From: an uncultured Oscillibacter sp. | GTDB lineage: Bacteria > Bacillota > Clostridia > Oscillospirales > Oscillospiraceae | Direction: 5' to 3' | Assembly (NCBI GenBank): GCA_949959305.1 | Contig: CATLJA010000001.1 | Span: 28,637 to 92,636, forward strand | DNA length: 64,000 nucleotides | In this document: positions 9,671-19,556 of the stretch, piece by piece | Layout of the letters: each line of letters begins with the position of its first letter | How positions within the stretch are numbered: position 1 is the stretch's first letter | Made by a program: the position numbers and the translations under genes | Notes under the pieces: generated by a model | The model's database searches: none | Seen by the model: the letters and a program-made list of their open reading frames with translations, nothing else | Told to the model about the DNA's origin: nothing

Positions 9671-10246
9671 ATGAACGAAACCAAAACCCCAAGTCCCGCC
9701 CAAACCCTGGCCATCGCCGCCATGATGCTGGCCCTGGGCCTCGTCCTGCCCTTCTTCACCGGGCAGATTCCCCAGGTCGGAAACATGCTCTGCCCCATGC
9801 ACCTGCCCGTACTGCTGTGCGGCCTCCTCTGCGGCTGGAAATACGGCCTGGCGGTGGGCTTCGTCCTGCCGCTGCTGCGCAGCGCCGCCATCGGGGCGCC
9901 TCCGCTGTTTCCCACCGCCGCCGCCATGGCCTTTGAGCTGGCGGCTTACGGCTTCCTGACGGGCTTCCTGTACGCCCGCTCCCGCCGGCAGGGCGCAGCG
10001 GCCCTGTACCGCTGCCTGATTTCCGCCATGATCGGCGGGCGGATCGTCTGGGCCGCCGCCCGGGTGATTCTCTCCGGCGTATCCGGCCAGGCGTTCACCT
10101 GGCAGATGTTCCTCTCCGGCGCGTTCCTCACCGCCATCCCCGGCATCATCCTGCAGCTGACGTTCATCCCCCTGGTCATGGCCGCCCTGAACCGGACCGG
10201 GCTGGTCCGCTTCCGCCAAGGCGGGGAGGCGGTCCGGGCCGCCTAA
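9671..10246 (+). CDS. ECF transporter S component
   Basis: ~190 aa multi-TM S-component-like; start MNETKTPSPAQTLAIAAMMLALGLVLPFF after GAAGGAG. Confidence 0.78.
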   Translation: MNETKTPSPAQTLAIAAMMLALGLVLPFFTGQIPQVGNMLCPMHLPVLLCGLLCGWKYGLAVGFVLPLLRSAAIGAPPLFPTAAAMAFELAAYGFLTGFLYARSRRQGAAALYRCLISAMIGGRIVWAAARVILSGVSGQAFTWQMFLSGAFLTAIPGIILQLTFIPLVMAALNRTGLVRFRQGGEAVRAA

Positions 10247-11619
10247 CGGAAGACCTCCGCCAGCAGCGCCTCCGCCTCCTCCAGCCGCGCCCCCTCCAGC
10301 CCGGCGTAGTTCACCACCAGCGTATGGGCATAGGCGGGGTTGGGAATCGCGGCGTACTCCGACAAAAAACCAAGCCGCACCCCCAGGCCCTCCGCCCTCT
10401 GGCGGAGGGCCCCGTCGTCCTCCTCCGTATTCAGCCGCAGGAGGAAGTGGAGCCCCGCCCCCCGGTCGGTGACGGAGGCGGCGAAGGGACACAGCCGGAA
10501 CCTCTCCAGCACCGCCTCCCGGAGGAGGCGGTACTTTTTCCGGGTCCGGGAGAGGTGCTGCTCATACCCCCCGCCCCCCAGGAAACGGGCCAGCACCTGC
10601 TGCTCCAGGGCAGGTACGGCGGAGGCGTAGAACCCCATTTCCCGCCGCCAGCGCTCCAGCAGCCGGGGAGGCAGGACCATGAACCCCACCCGCATGGAGG
10701 GAGAAATCGTCTGGGAGAAGGTGTTCATGTACACCACCCGGCCCCGGCTGTCGATGCTCTGGAGGGTGGGAAGGGGCCGCCCGGTAAAGCGGAACTCGCT
10801 GTCGTAGTCGTCCTCGATAATCACACCGTCCGTCTCCTCCGCCCAGCGGAGGAGGGCCTGCCGCCGGGCGATGGGGGTGACGATGCCCGTGGGGTAGTGG
10901 TGGGCCGGGGAGAGGTGGGCCGCCGCGGCCCCGGAGGCGTATAAGGGCTCCAGGGCCATGCCCTGGCCGTCCAGGGGGATGGGGCGGCAGGCCGCGCCCC
11001 ACTTGCCGTAGACCTGGCGGATTTTCGGGTAGCCCGGGTCCTCCAGGGCAAAGACCGCCTCCCGGCCCAGAAGCTGGGCCAGGAGCAGGTAGAGGTACTC
11101 CGCCCCCGCGCCCACGACGATTTGCTCCGGGGACACCGCCATGCCCTTGAAGTCCCGCAGGTCCCGGGCGATGGCCTCCCGCAGGGCGGGGAGGCCCTGG
11201 GGCGGAACCGGATTCAGGTGCCCTCCCTCCGAGAGGACCTGCCGGGTCAGGCGGGCCCACAGGGCTGAGGGAAAGCAGGACGGGTCCCGCCGCCCGCTTT
11301 TCAAATCCAGCCTCCAGCTCCGGGGAGGCTCCTCCGCCGGGAGGGCCGGCTCCCTCTCCGCCGCCGGGAGGCGGCGGTCCACCCGGGAGACAAAGAAGCC
11401 CCGCCGCGGCCGGGCGTCCGCCCAGCCCTCCGCCTCCAGCTGGCGGTAAGCCCCCTCCACCGTGATGACGGAAACCCGCAGGTGCTCCGCCAGGGCCCGC
11501 TTGGAGGGCAGCCGCTCTCCCGCCGCCAGCGTCCCGCTCAAAATGTCGTCCCGGATGCGGCGGTACAGGTATTCATAGAGGGACAGGCTTCCCCGGGCCT
11601 CCAAATCGTAAGTCAGCAT
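10243..11619 (-). CDS. MocR/PdxR-family regulator (GntR HTH fused to aminotransferase fold)
   Basis: N-terminal wHTH SLYEYLYRRIRDDILSGTLAAGERLPSKRALAEHL; PLP-lysine region 'MNTFSQTISPSMRVGFMVLP'. Confidence 0.92.
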   Translation of the reverse strand: MLTYDLEARGSLSLYEYLYRRIRDDILSGTLAAGERLPSKRALAEHLRVSVITVEGAYRQLEAEGWADARPRRGFFVSRVDRRLPAAEREPALPAEEPPRSWRLDLKSGRRDPSCFPSALWARLTRQVLSEGGHLNPVPPQGLPALREAIARDLRDFKGMAVSPEQIVVGAGAEYLYLLLAQLLGREAVFALEDPGYPKIRQVYGKWGAACRPIPLDGQGMALEPLYASGAAAAHLSPAHHYPTGIVTPIARRQALLRWAEETDGVIIEDDYDSEFRFTGRPLPTLQSIDSRGRVVYMNTFSQTISPSMRVGFMVLPPRLLERWRREMGFYASAVPALEQQVLARFLGGGGYEQHLSRTRKKYRLLREAVLERFRLCPFAASVTDRGAGLHFLLRLNTEEDDGALRQRAEGLGVRLGFLSEYAAIPNPAYAHTLVVNYAGLEGARLEEAEALLAEVFR

Positions 11620-11724
11620 AAACCGTCCTCCTCTGGCCTTATAAAATAATCCGGTTTTGGATATTTCTATCCTACCACGCCAGTGCTATGATGGCAACAT
11701 CAAACGGCAAAGGAGCAAGGCGCA

Positions 11725-12285
11725 ATGGAAAAGATTTTAAACCGGGAGACGGGCCGGGTGGACGCGCGGCTGCTGGCCCTGACGGGGCTGTTCGCCGCCC
11801 TGGGCTGCGTGGGAACCATGATTTTGCAGGTTCCCTCCCCCACCGGGGGGTACATGAACCTGGGGGACGCGGTGGTGATTCTGGGGGCCTGGCTGCTGGG
11901 CCCGGTCTGCGGGGCGGCCGCCGGCGGCCTGGGCCCAGCCATGGCGGACCTGCTGAGCGGCTATGCCGTCTACGTCCCCGCCACCCTGGTCATCAAGGCC
12001 GTCATGGCCCTGACGGCGGCGGGGCTGTACCGGGCCCTGGGGAAAAAGGGGCTCCTCCTCTCCGCCCTGGCGGCGGAGGTTCCCATGGTCCTGGGCTACT
12101 GGCTGTTCGACGCTCTGCTGGCCTCCCTATCCGGAGGCGGGGCCCTGGGGCTGTGCCTGATGGGCAGCGCGGCGGGCCTTCCCGCCAATTTGGTCCAGGC
12201 CGCCTTCGGCGCGGCGGCATCCACGCTGCTGGCCCTGGCCCTGCGGCGTAGCGGCTCCGCCCGGAAGCGGTTCCCCAGGCTGTAA
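11725..12285 (+). CDS. ECF transporter S component, divergent from the MocR/PdxR-like gene
   Basis: Multi-TM; LTGLFAALGCVGTMILQVPSPTGGYMNLGDAVV typical of ECF S components. Confidence 0.85.
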   Translation: MEKILNRETGRVDARLLALTGLFAALGCVGTMILQVPSPTGGYMNLGDAVVILGAWLLGPVCGAAAGGLGPAMADLLSGYAVYVPATLVIKAVMALTAAGLYRALGKKGLLLSALAAEVPMVLGYWLFDALLASLSGGGALGLCLMGSAAGLPANLVQAAFGAAASTLLALALRRSGSARKRFPRL

Positions 12286-12298
12286 GCGGAGGAAAAAC

Positions 12299-12333
12299 AC
12301 CAGCCCCCCAAGGCAATGCCTTGGGGGCCTGGT
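12299..12333. terminator. Bidirectional terminator hairpin
   Basis: CCCCCAAGGC-AAT-GCCTTGGGGG between convergent genes. Confidence 0.75.
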
Positions 12334-12350
12334 TTCGGTTTGCGGAATGT

Positions 12351-13163
12351 TCAGCCCAAACCGTCCGGGGCGTTCCATCCGTCCCAAGAGCTGGACTGGG
12401 CCGGGGCCGCGTCCCTGCCTACGCCGGAGGTGCGCTTGGCGGTGTCGAAGTAGGCAAGCTGGACGCAGATGTAATTGGGGTAGTAGAACAGGGACACCAG
12501 CAGCTGCCAGAGGCCGCAGATGGCGCTCAGCGCGAAGACGGGCAGGCCGAAATAGGTTCCCGAAGCGGGGACGCCGTAGAGCATCAGCATGGTCAAATCC
12601 TGGCTGATTTTAAAGCTCAGGAGCAGGGCGGGGGCCGCGGCCAGCAGGTTCCAGCCCACGTAGCTCAAATCCAGGGTGAAGAGCTGGAATTTGTAGCCCA
12701 GGGTCTGCCGCTTGCTCATCTCCAGGGCCTCCAGAACCCCGATGCTGGGGTCCTCGTAGAGGTTGTAGAGGGCGAAGCTGTAGCGGTAGGCCGCGATAAT
12801 GCCGGGGATGACGAACAGCAGGGCCCAGAGGAAGATGAAAACGCTGATGAGGATGTCCAGCAGAATCAGCTTCCCCACAAAGGAGAATCCGTCAAACAGC
12901 GTCAGGTACTCCGCCCGCTCTCCCCGGCGGACGGCCATGCAGTACAGGGTGAAGCCCGCCGCCAGGACGGCGCTCATCAAAGAGACCAGAATGGAGATGA
13001 AAACGCTGAAAAACCCGGTGTCCACCAGAGAGGAGAACAGGTTCAGCAGGATAAGCAGCCCCATGTACAGGGCGGTCATGGCCTTGGGGGAAACCTGGGC
13101 CTCCCGCAGCAGCTCCGCCGCCTCCCACTTGCATTTCGGGCGGTCAATTTGTTCAACCATCAT
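12351..13163 (-). CDS. DUF975-family membrane protein
   Basis: Start MMVEQIDRPKCKWEAAELL with AGGAGG; 'RYSFALYNLYEDPSIGVLEALEMSKRQTLGYKFQLF' typical of DUF975. Confidence 0.82.
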   Translation of the reverse strand: MMVEQIDRPKCKWEAAELLREAQVSPKAMTALYMGLLILLNLFSSLVDTGFFSVFISILVSLMSAVLAAGFTLYCMAVRRGERAEYLTLFDGFSFVGKLILLDILISVFIFLWALLFVIPGIIAAYRYSFALYNLYEDPSIGVLEALEMSKRQTLGYKFQLFTLDLSYVGWNLLAAAPALLLSFKISQDLTMLMLYGVPASGTYFGLPVFALSAICGLWQLLVSLFYYPNYICVQLAYFDTAKRTSGVGRDAAPAQSSSWDGWNAPDGLG

Positions 13164-13280
13164 GATAAGACCTCCTGACAAACGGTCGAATTCGCATGAG
13201 AATATGGAAACAGTGTAGCACAATCCAGCCCGCTTGGCAAGCGGGAAAACAGACCCGCCGGGGCGGCGGGCCCATCCATT

Positions 13281-14240
13281 TCACGCCAATTCCCCCTGGG
13301 GCGCGTCCAGAAGCGCCAGCTCCTGGAAAATTTGGGCCTCCAGCTCCTCATAGGCCGCGGGCCCCCGGGAGCGGCGCATCCGGCCCCCCAGGCGCTCTCC
13401 GCCCTCAAAGAGGTGGATGAGGTAAAACCAGACCTCCTTCATCCGCTGGGAGGCGGGGGCGGATTGTCCGTAGAAGTCCCGGTACGCCCGGTACAGCTCC
13501 CCGGTGAAGGCCCGCAGCTCCTCCCTGGTGGCGGCGGGCCCGCCCCGGAGCCGCCGGAAAAGCGCCGGGTCCGCGACGGCCCCCCGGCCAATCATGGCGG
13601 CGTCCAGGGCGGGAAACCGGGCCTCCAGCGCCCGGACGCCCGCCACGGAAACCAGGTCCCCGTTGTAGCACACGGGGTTCCCGCTCTCCGCCGCGGCCAG
13701 GGCGAACATGTCCATATGCACCGTCCCCCGGTACTTCTCCGGCCGGACCCGGGGGTGGACCGTGAGGCAGGCGACGGGATAGCGGTTGAAAACCTCCAGC
13801 AGGCGGGGGAACTCCTCCGGGGCGTTGTAGCCCAGCCGGGTCTTTATGGAGACGGGAACGGGCGCGGCGGAAAACACCCCGTCCAAAAAGCGGTCCAGCC
13901 GCTCCGGGTCCGCCAGCAGGCCGGAGCCCTTTCCCTTGGCGGTGACGGTGCCGGAGGGACAGCCCAGGTTCAGGTTGACCTCCGTATAGCCCATGTCCGC
14001 CAGAACCTCCGCCGCCCAGACGAAATCCTCCGCCCGCTTGGCCATCACCTGGGGAACCTGGGGAAGCCCTTCCGGGTTCTCCAGCTCCCGGCGGTCCCGG
14101 GGGGTGAGGATATGCTGGTCCGTGGGGGAGATGAAGGGGATGAAACAGCGGTCCGCCCCGCCGAAATGCTCGCGCCACACCCGGCGGAAGACCCGCTTCG
14201 TGACGCCGTCCAGGGGGGCGAGGTCAAAGCGGGCGATCAT
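13281..14240 (-). CDS. tRNA-dihydrouridine synthase family protein
   Basis: LAPLDGVT..., EVNLNLGCPSGTVTAKGKGSGLL, VSIKTRLGY, CYNGDLVS, MIGRGAVADP. Confidence 0.93.
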   Translation of the reverse strand: MIARFDLAPLDGVTKRVFRRVWREHFGGADRCFIPFISPTDQHILTPRDRRELENPEGLPQVPQVMAKRAEDFVWAAEVLADMGYTEVNLNLGCPSGTVTAKGKGSGLLADPERLDRFLDGVFSAAPVPVSIKTRLGYNAPEEFPRLLEVFNRYPVACLTVHPRVRPEKYRGTVHMDMFALAAAESGNPVCYNGDLVSVAGVRALEARFPALDAAMIGRGAVADPALFRRLRGGPAATREELRAFTGELYRAYRDFYGQSAPASQRMKEVWFYLIHLFEGGERLGGRMRRSRGPAAYEELEAQIFQELALLDAPQGELA

Positions 14241-14587
14241 CCCAGCCGCTCCTCCCACTCCTTGGGCCGAAAGCCCGTGAGGACAAAGCCCTCCCCCACC
14301 AGGAGGGGCCGCTTTACCAGCATGCCGTCGGAGGCCAGCAGGGCAAGCTGCTCCTCCGCGTCCATGCCGGGGAGCCTGTCCTTCAGGCCCAGGGCCTTGT
14401 ACTGGAGGCCGCTGGTGTTGAAAAAGCGCTTCAGGGGCAGGCCGGAGGCGGCGTGCCACCGGCGGAGCTCCTCCGCCGAGGGGTTTTCCAGCTTGACGTC
14501 CCGGAGCCGGACCTCCAGGCCCTTTTCCTCCAGCCATTTCTTCGCCTTCTGGCAGGTGGAGCACTTGGGATACCAGAGCATGAGCAT
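14237..14587 (-). CDS. ArsC/Spx-family protein
   Basis: YPKCSTCQKAKKWLEEKG, RFFNTSGLQYK, KRPLLV. Confidence 0.88.
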   Translation of the reverse strand: MLMLWYPKCSTCQKAKKWLEEKGLEVRLRDVKLENPSAEELRRWHAASGLPLKRFFNTSGLQYKALGLKDRLPGMDAEEQLALLASDGMLVKRPLLVGEGFVLTGFRPKEWEERLG

Positions 14588-14605
14588 GGGGATTCCTCCT
14601 TTGCG

Positions 14606-15694
14606 TTACAGGACCGTCAGGTCCTTGGGAGCCTTCGTCAGATTCCGGCAGCCCTCCGGGGTGACCAAAACCACGTCCTCGATGCGGACGCCCAGCCTGC
14701 CGGGGATATAAATGCCCGGCTCCGCCGAGATCACCGCCCCGGCGGGGAGGGGGGATTCGCTGCTGGAGGCGGCGCTGGGGGCCTCGTGAATTTCCACGCC
14801 CACCCCGTGTCCGAAGCTGTGGGAGAAGCACTCCCCCCAGCCCGCCGCCTCAATGACGCTCCGGGCGGCGGCGTCTACTTCCTTGCCGGAAACCCCGGCC
14901 CTCACGGCGGCAATACCCGCCTCCTGGGCGGCCAGGACGGTTTTGTACACCCGCTCCATCTCCTCCGTCACGGAGCCCACCGCCACGGTGCGGGTCATGT
15001 CGGAGCAGTAGCCCCCGTAAACGCAGCCGAAGTCCATGGTGACGAACTCCCCCGACTGAATCTCCTTTTCCGAGGGCACGCCGTGGGGCAGGCTCCCGTT
15101 GGGCCCGGAGACCACGATGGGGTCGAAGGACATGTCCGACGCGCCGTAATGCAGCATCAGATACTGGAGCCTGGCGGCAATTTCCCGCTCCGTCACGCCG
15201 GGGCGGATTTCCTTCAAAATGTCCTCCAGGGCCCGCTCCGCGATGCCCTGGGCGGCCTCCAGGCGGCGGAGCTCCTCCGCGTCCTTGGTCTGCCGGAGCT
15301 TCAAAAGGGCCTCCGACGCGGGGAGCAGGGCGGGGGGAGCCTTCTCCTCCGACAGGGCCTTTTCCAGCCGCCGGAAGGACCGGACGCTCATGGACGCGTC
15401 CTCGAACCCCAGGCGGTGCACGCCCTTCAGGAACAGGACCTCCCGGAGCTGGTCCGTCAGGCCCTTCCCCGGCTTCACCTCCCGGAGCTCCGTCTCTTCC
15501 AGACAGCGGGACGCGGCCTCCGTATACCGGGCGTCGGTGAAAAACACCGCGTCCTTTCTCGTGACGAGGGCGGCCGCGTCCTCCCCGGGGGTGAAGAAGC
15601 CGGCGGCGTAAAAGCGGTTGGCCTCCCCGGTGAGGAGGACGCCGTCCAGGTTTTCCGCCTCCAGGGCGGCGGCGATGCTGGCGTAATGATTCAT
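14606..15694 (-). CDS. M24-family Xaa-Pro aminopeptidase
   Basis: Metal-ligand motifs VTMDFGCVYGGYCSDMTRT, HSFGHGVGVEIHEAP, VISAEPGIYIP, GVRIEDVVLVT. Confidence 0.92.
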   Translation of the reverse strand: MNHYASIAAALEAENLDGVLLTGEANRFYAAGFFTPGEDAAALVTRKDAVFFTDARYTEAASRCLEETELREVKPGKGLTDQLREVLFLKGVHRLGFEDASMSVRSFRRLEKALSEEKAPPALLPASEALLKLRQTKDAEELRRLEAAQGIAERALEDILKEIRPGVTEREIAARLQYLMLHYGASDMSFDPIVVSGPNGSLPHGVPSEKEIQSGEFVTMDFGCVYGGYCSDMTRTVAVGSVTEEMERVYKTVLAAQEAGIAAVRAGVSGKEVDAAARSVIEAAGWGECFSHSFGHGVGVEIHEAPSAASSSESPLPAGAVISAEPGIYIPGRLGVRIEDVVLVTPEGCRNLTKAPKDLTVL

Positions 15695-15779
15695 AGGCAG
15701 GCAGTCCCTCCGGTTTGAAATGGGCGGGGCCGCAAGGGCCCCGGGCTCCGCGTCCGGGCGGACGCTGGAAAGCGCGTCC

Positions 15780-16031
15780 TTACCAGTCGTGGCGATTCGT
15801 GATCATTCCGGTATCTTCCAGAGTACATAGGATGGACTCAATCCGGGAAAAGCATTCCGGGTCCTCTATGGCGTCGTCGGCCACCACGCGCTGGATATCC
15901 GCCAGCGCGTTCACGGCCAGGGAATCCATACGCGAGGTGATTGCTTCCAAGGTATCCGTCCGCCTCAAATACCGCACGACCTCCAGGCCGATGGCCCACG
16001 CCGCCAGCTGTTCCTTTGGAGTCAGTTCCAT
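15780..16031 (-). CDS. Hypothetical protein divergent from an HTH regulator
   Basis: MELTPKEQLAAWAIGLEVVRYL... preceded by AAAGGAGG. Confidence 0.65.
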   Translation of the reverse strand: MELTPKEQLAAWAIGLEVVRYLRRTDTLEAITSRMDSLAVNALADIQRVVADDAIEDPECFSRIESILCTLEDTGMITNRHDW

Positions 16032-16046
16032 AAAAAAACCTCCTTT

Positions 16047-16065
16047 TGACATTTAGTAAATGTCA
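16047..16065. promoter_or_regulatory. Palindromic operator candidate
   Basis: TGACATTTAGTAAATGTCA, perfect palindrome around a central G; a related half (TTGAGTAAATGACA) lies at 16091-16104. Confidence 0.65.
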
Positions 16066-16128
16066 ACTCTCATCATAGAATATCATATAATTGAGTAAAT
16101 GACAAGGACTAAAGGTCAGGATGTTTTT

Positions 16129-16377
16129 ATGTATAAAAGTCGCGCCCCGAATGGGCGATATAATCTTTGCGGCAGTCAAGTAGGTGCTTTGCGGAAGGCG
16201 AAAAATCCGAAGCTGTCTCAGCGGGCCTTAGCGGATATACTGCAAACGTTTGGCGTGGACGTGGACAAGAACGCGGTCCAGCGCATCGAGAGCGGGCAGC
16301 GGTTTGTGACGGACATCGAGCTGAAGGCCCTGGCCCAGGCGCTGGGCGTGACGGTGGAGGAATTGTTGGAACCGTAG
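16129..16377 (+). CDS. XRE-family HTH protein
   Basis: GALRKAKNPKLSQRALADILQTFGVDVDKNAVQRIESGQRFVTDIELKALAQALGVTVEELL. Confidence 0.82.
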   Translation: MYKSRAPNGRYNLCGSQVGALRKAKNPKLSQRALADILQTFGVDVDKNAVQRIESGQRFVTDIELKALAQALGVTVEELLEP

Positions 16378-16423
16378 GAGCTCCGGGAAACCGGAGCTCC
16401 TGTTGTTTTTCGCCCCGGGGGCC

Positions 16424-16876
16424 TCAGCGCCGGAGGTTCTCCAGCCGGGCGATGATTTTTTCCCGGTGCTCCGCGTGATGGGGCATGCCGCCCCCCAGGC
16501 CGCCCCGCTTGGGGAGCTGGAGCTTGATAAAACCGCCGTCCCGGAGGGTGACGGCGCAGTTGACCGCCCCCATCATGGCCTTTTTGATTTCGCAGCTTTG
16601 AATATCTCCGAAGGGGAAGCACACGCCGATATCCTCGGCCACGGTCTTCCGCAAATCCGGGAGCATGGGGTAGGCGGCGGTCAGGTACTTCCGCTCCTCG
16701 CACTCGGCCACCAGCAGGTAATGCTCGGTAACGCCCACGTACACGTCGAAATAGGAGGTTTTTTTCTTGTTCACCTGGAGCGTAATGCCGTGAACGCCCG
16801 CCTGGAGGGTCTCCCCCTCCGGGACGCAGGCCCCCAGGACCCGGCGCATATTGGCCTCGTCAAAGATTCCCGCCAT
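16424..16876 (-). CDS. Hypothetical protein
   Basis: 150-aa ORF immediately downstream of pyrG. Confidence 0.65.
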   Translation of the reverse strand: MAGIFDEANMRRVLGACVPEGETLQAGVHGITLQVNKKKTSYFDVYVGVTEHYLLVAECEERKYLTAAYPMLPDLRKTVAEDIGVCFPFGDIQSCEIKKAMMGAVNCAVTLRDGGFIKLQLPKRGGLGGGMPHHAEHREKIIARLENLRR

Positions 16877-16879
16877 GGC

Positions 16880-18487
<1,608 letters not shown>

Positions 18488-18539
18488 CTATTCTTTCGTT
18501 CTGCCCGGCGGGCCCCCGCCGGGAAGCATATACCCGTTC

Positions 18540-18568
18540 ATATTAACATTTGAGGCCCGGCTTGTCAA
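18540..18568 (-). promoter_or_regulatory. pyrG promoter
   Basis: TTGACA-N17-TAATAT on the minus strand. Confidence 0.75.
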
Positions 18569-18599
18569 CGGCGCGGCGGGCCGGCTTTGCCCCCGCCGC

Positions 18600-18863
18600 T
18601 CACTCCCACAGCAGGGTCACCCGGGGGTTTTCCGCCGCCGCCCGGCAAAGGAGGCGGACCAGCGCCCGCCCCCGGCGGCCCAGCCGCTCCTCCAGGGCCG
18701 CCCGGTGGAGGAGGCGGACCGTCACGGGCTCCCGCAAATCCGTCAGGCAGTCGAACAGGGCGTCCAAATTCCGCCCGTACCACTCCGGCAGGAGCGGGGC
18801 AAAGCGGTCGTGAACCGCCTCCATGGACCGCAGCTCCAGCCCGTCCAGCACCACCTCAGCCAT
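18600..18863 (-). CDS. Barstar-family ribonuclease inhibitor
   Basis: MAEVVLDGLELRSMEAVHDRFAPLLPEWYGRNLDALFDCLTDL... matches the barstar core; overlaps the barnase-like gene. Confidence 0.85.
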   Translation of the reverse strand: MAEVVLDGLELRSMEAVHDRFAPLLPEWYGRNLDALFDCLTDLREPVTVRLLHRAALEERLGRRGRALVRLLCRAAAENPRVTLLWE

Positions 18864-19482
18864 CGCCCGCGTCCCCGTACAAAAGCTCGAAGGACTCGTA
18901 GTGGTCCTCCGTGTAGTAAATCAGGCCGTCGTTGGAGAAGACGATCCGCCTGGCCCCCCGGCTCCGGGCCCCCAGGGTGCCGACGTCGCACTCCGTGTAG
19001 CTCCGGCCCTCCGCCTCCGGGAGAAGGCCCTCGTAGTTGCCGAAGCGGTTCCCGCCGATGCACATGCCCGGGGCGTAGGGCTCCAGGCTCCCGCCGGACC
19101 AGCCCAGGTCCTGGGCCTCCTTTTTTGTGATGAAGTTGTCCGGAAGGCGGCCGTAGGTGTGGATGTAGAGGGCCACGTCCTCCTTGGTGGTGTAGCTCCC
19201 GTTCTCCGGGAGGAGGTCTTCCCCGGCGGCGCGGTTGTCCTCCGGGGCGTTTCCGGGCCGCTCCGGCTCCTCCGGCAATTCTCCGGCCTCCTCCGGGGCG
19301 GCGGGGTCTTCCAGCTCCGCGGAGCCCTCCGGCTCCGCCGGGTCCTCCGCGGTGGGAAGGTCGATTTTCGCGTCCTCGAACCGGCTTCCCTCCGGGAGGG
19401 CCGCCGTGCCGCCGCAGGCGGCAAGGGAGAGCAGCGTCAGCGCGGCCAGCAGGCCGCCGAACCAGCGTTTCATAGGCGTCAT
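18856..19482 (-). CDS. Barnase-like ribonuclease with lipoprotein signal peptide
   Basis: Lipobox LSLAACGG; barnase-like 'YIHTYGRLPDNFITKKEAQDLGW...PGMCIGGNRFGNYEGLLP...YTECDV...ARRIVFSNDGLIYYTEDHYESFELLYG'. Confidence 0.9.
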   Translation of the reverse strand: MTPMKRWFGGLLAALTLLSLAACGGTAALPEGSRFEDAKIDLPTAEDPAEPEGSAELEDPAAPEEAGELPEEPERPGNAPEDNRAAGEDLLPENGSYTTKEDVALYIHTYGRLPDNFITKKEAQDLGWSGGSLEPYAPGMCIGGNRFGNYEGLLPEAEGRSYTECDVGTLGARSRGARRIVFSNDGLIYYTEDHYESFELLYGDAGDG

Positions 19483-19556
19483 CCTTTCTCCTGATGGACA
19501 CAGTATACCAGCTCCGGCAAAAAGAGGCAAGGGCAAAAGCCCCCGCCTCTTCCGGC

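Noticed and set aside
16236-16250. Third CAAACGTTTG occurrence
   Set aside because: Inside the XRE coding sequence (CTG CAA ACG TTT GGC), no promoter context; likely chance.
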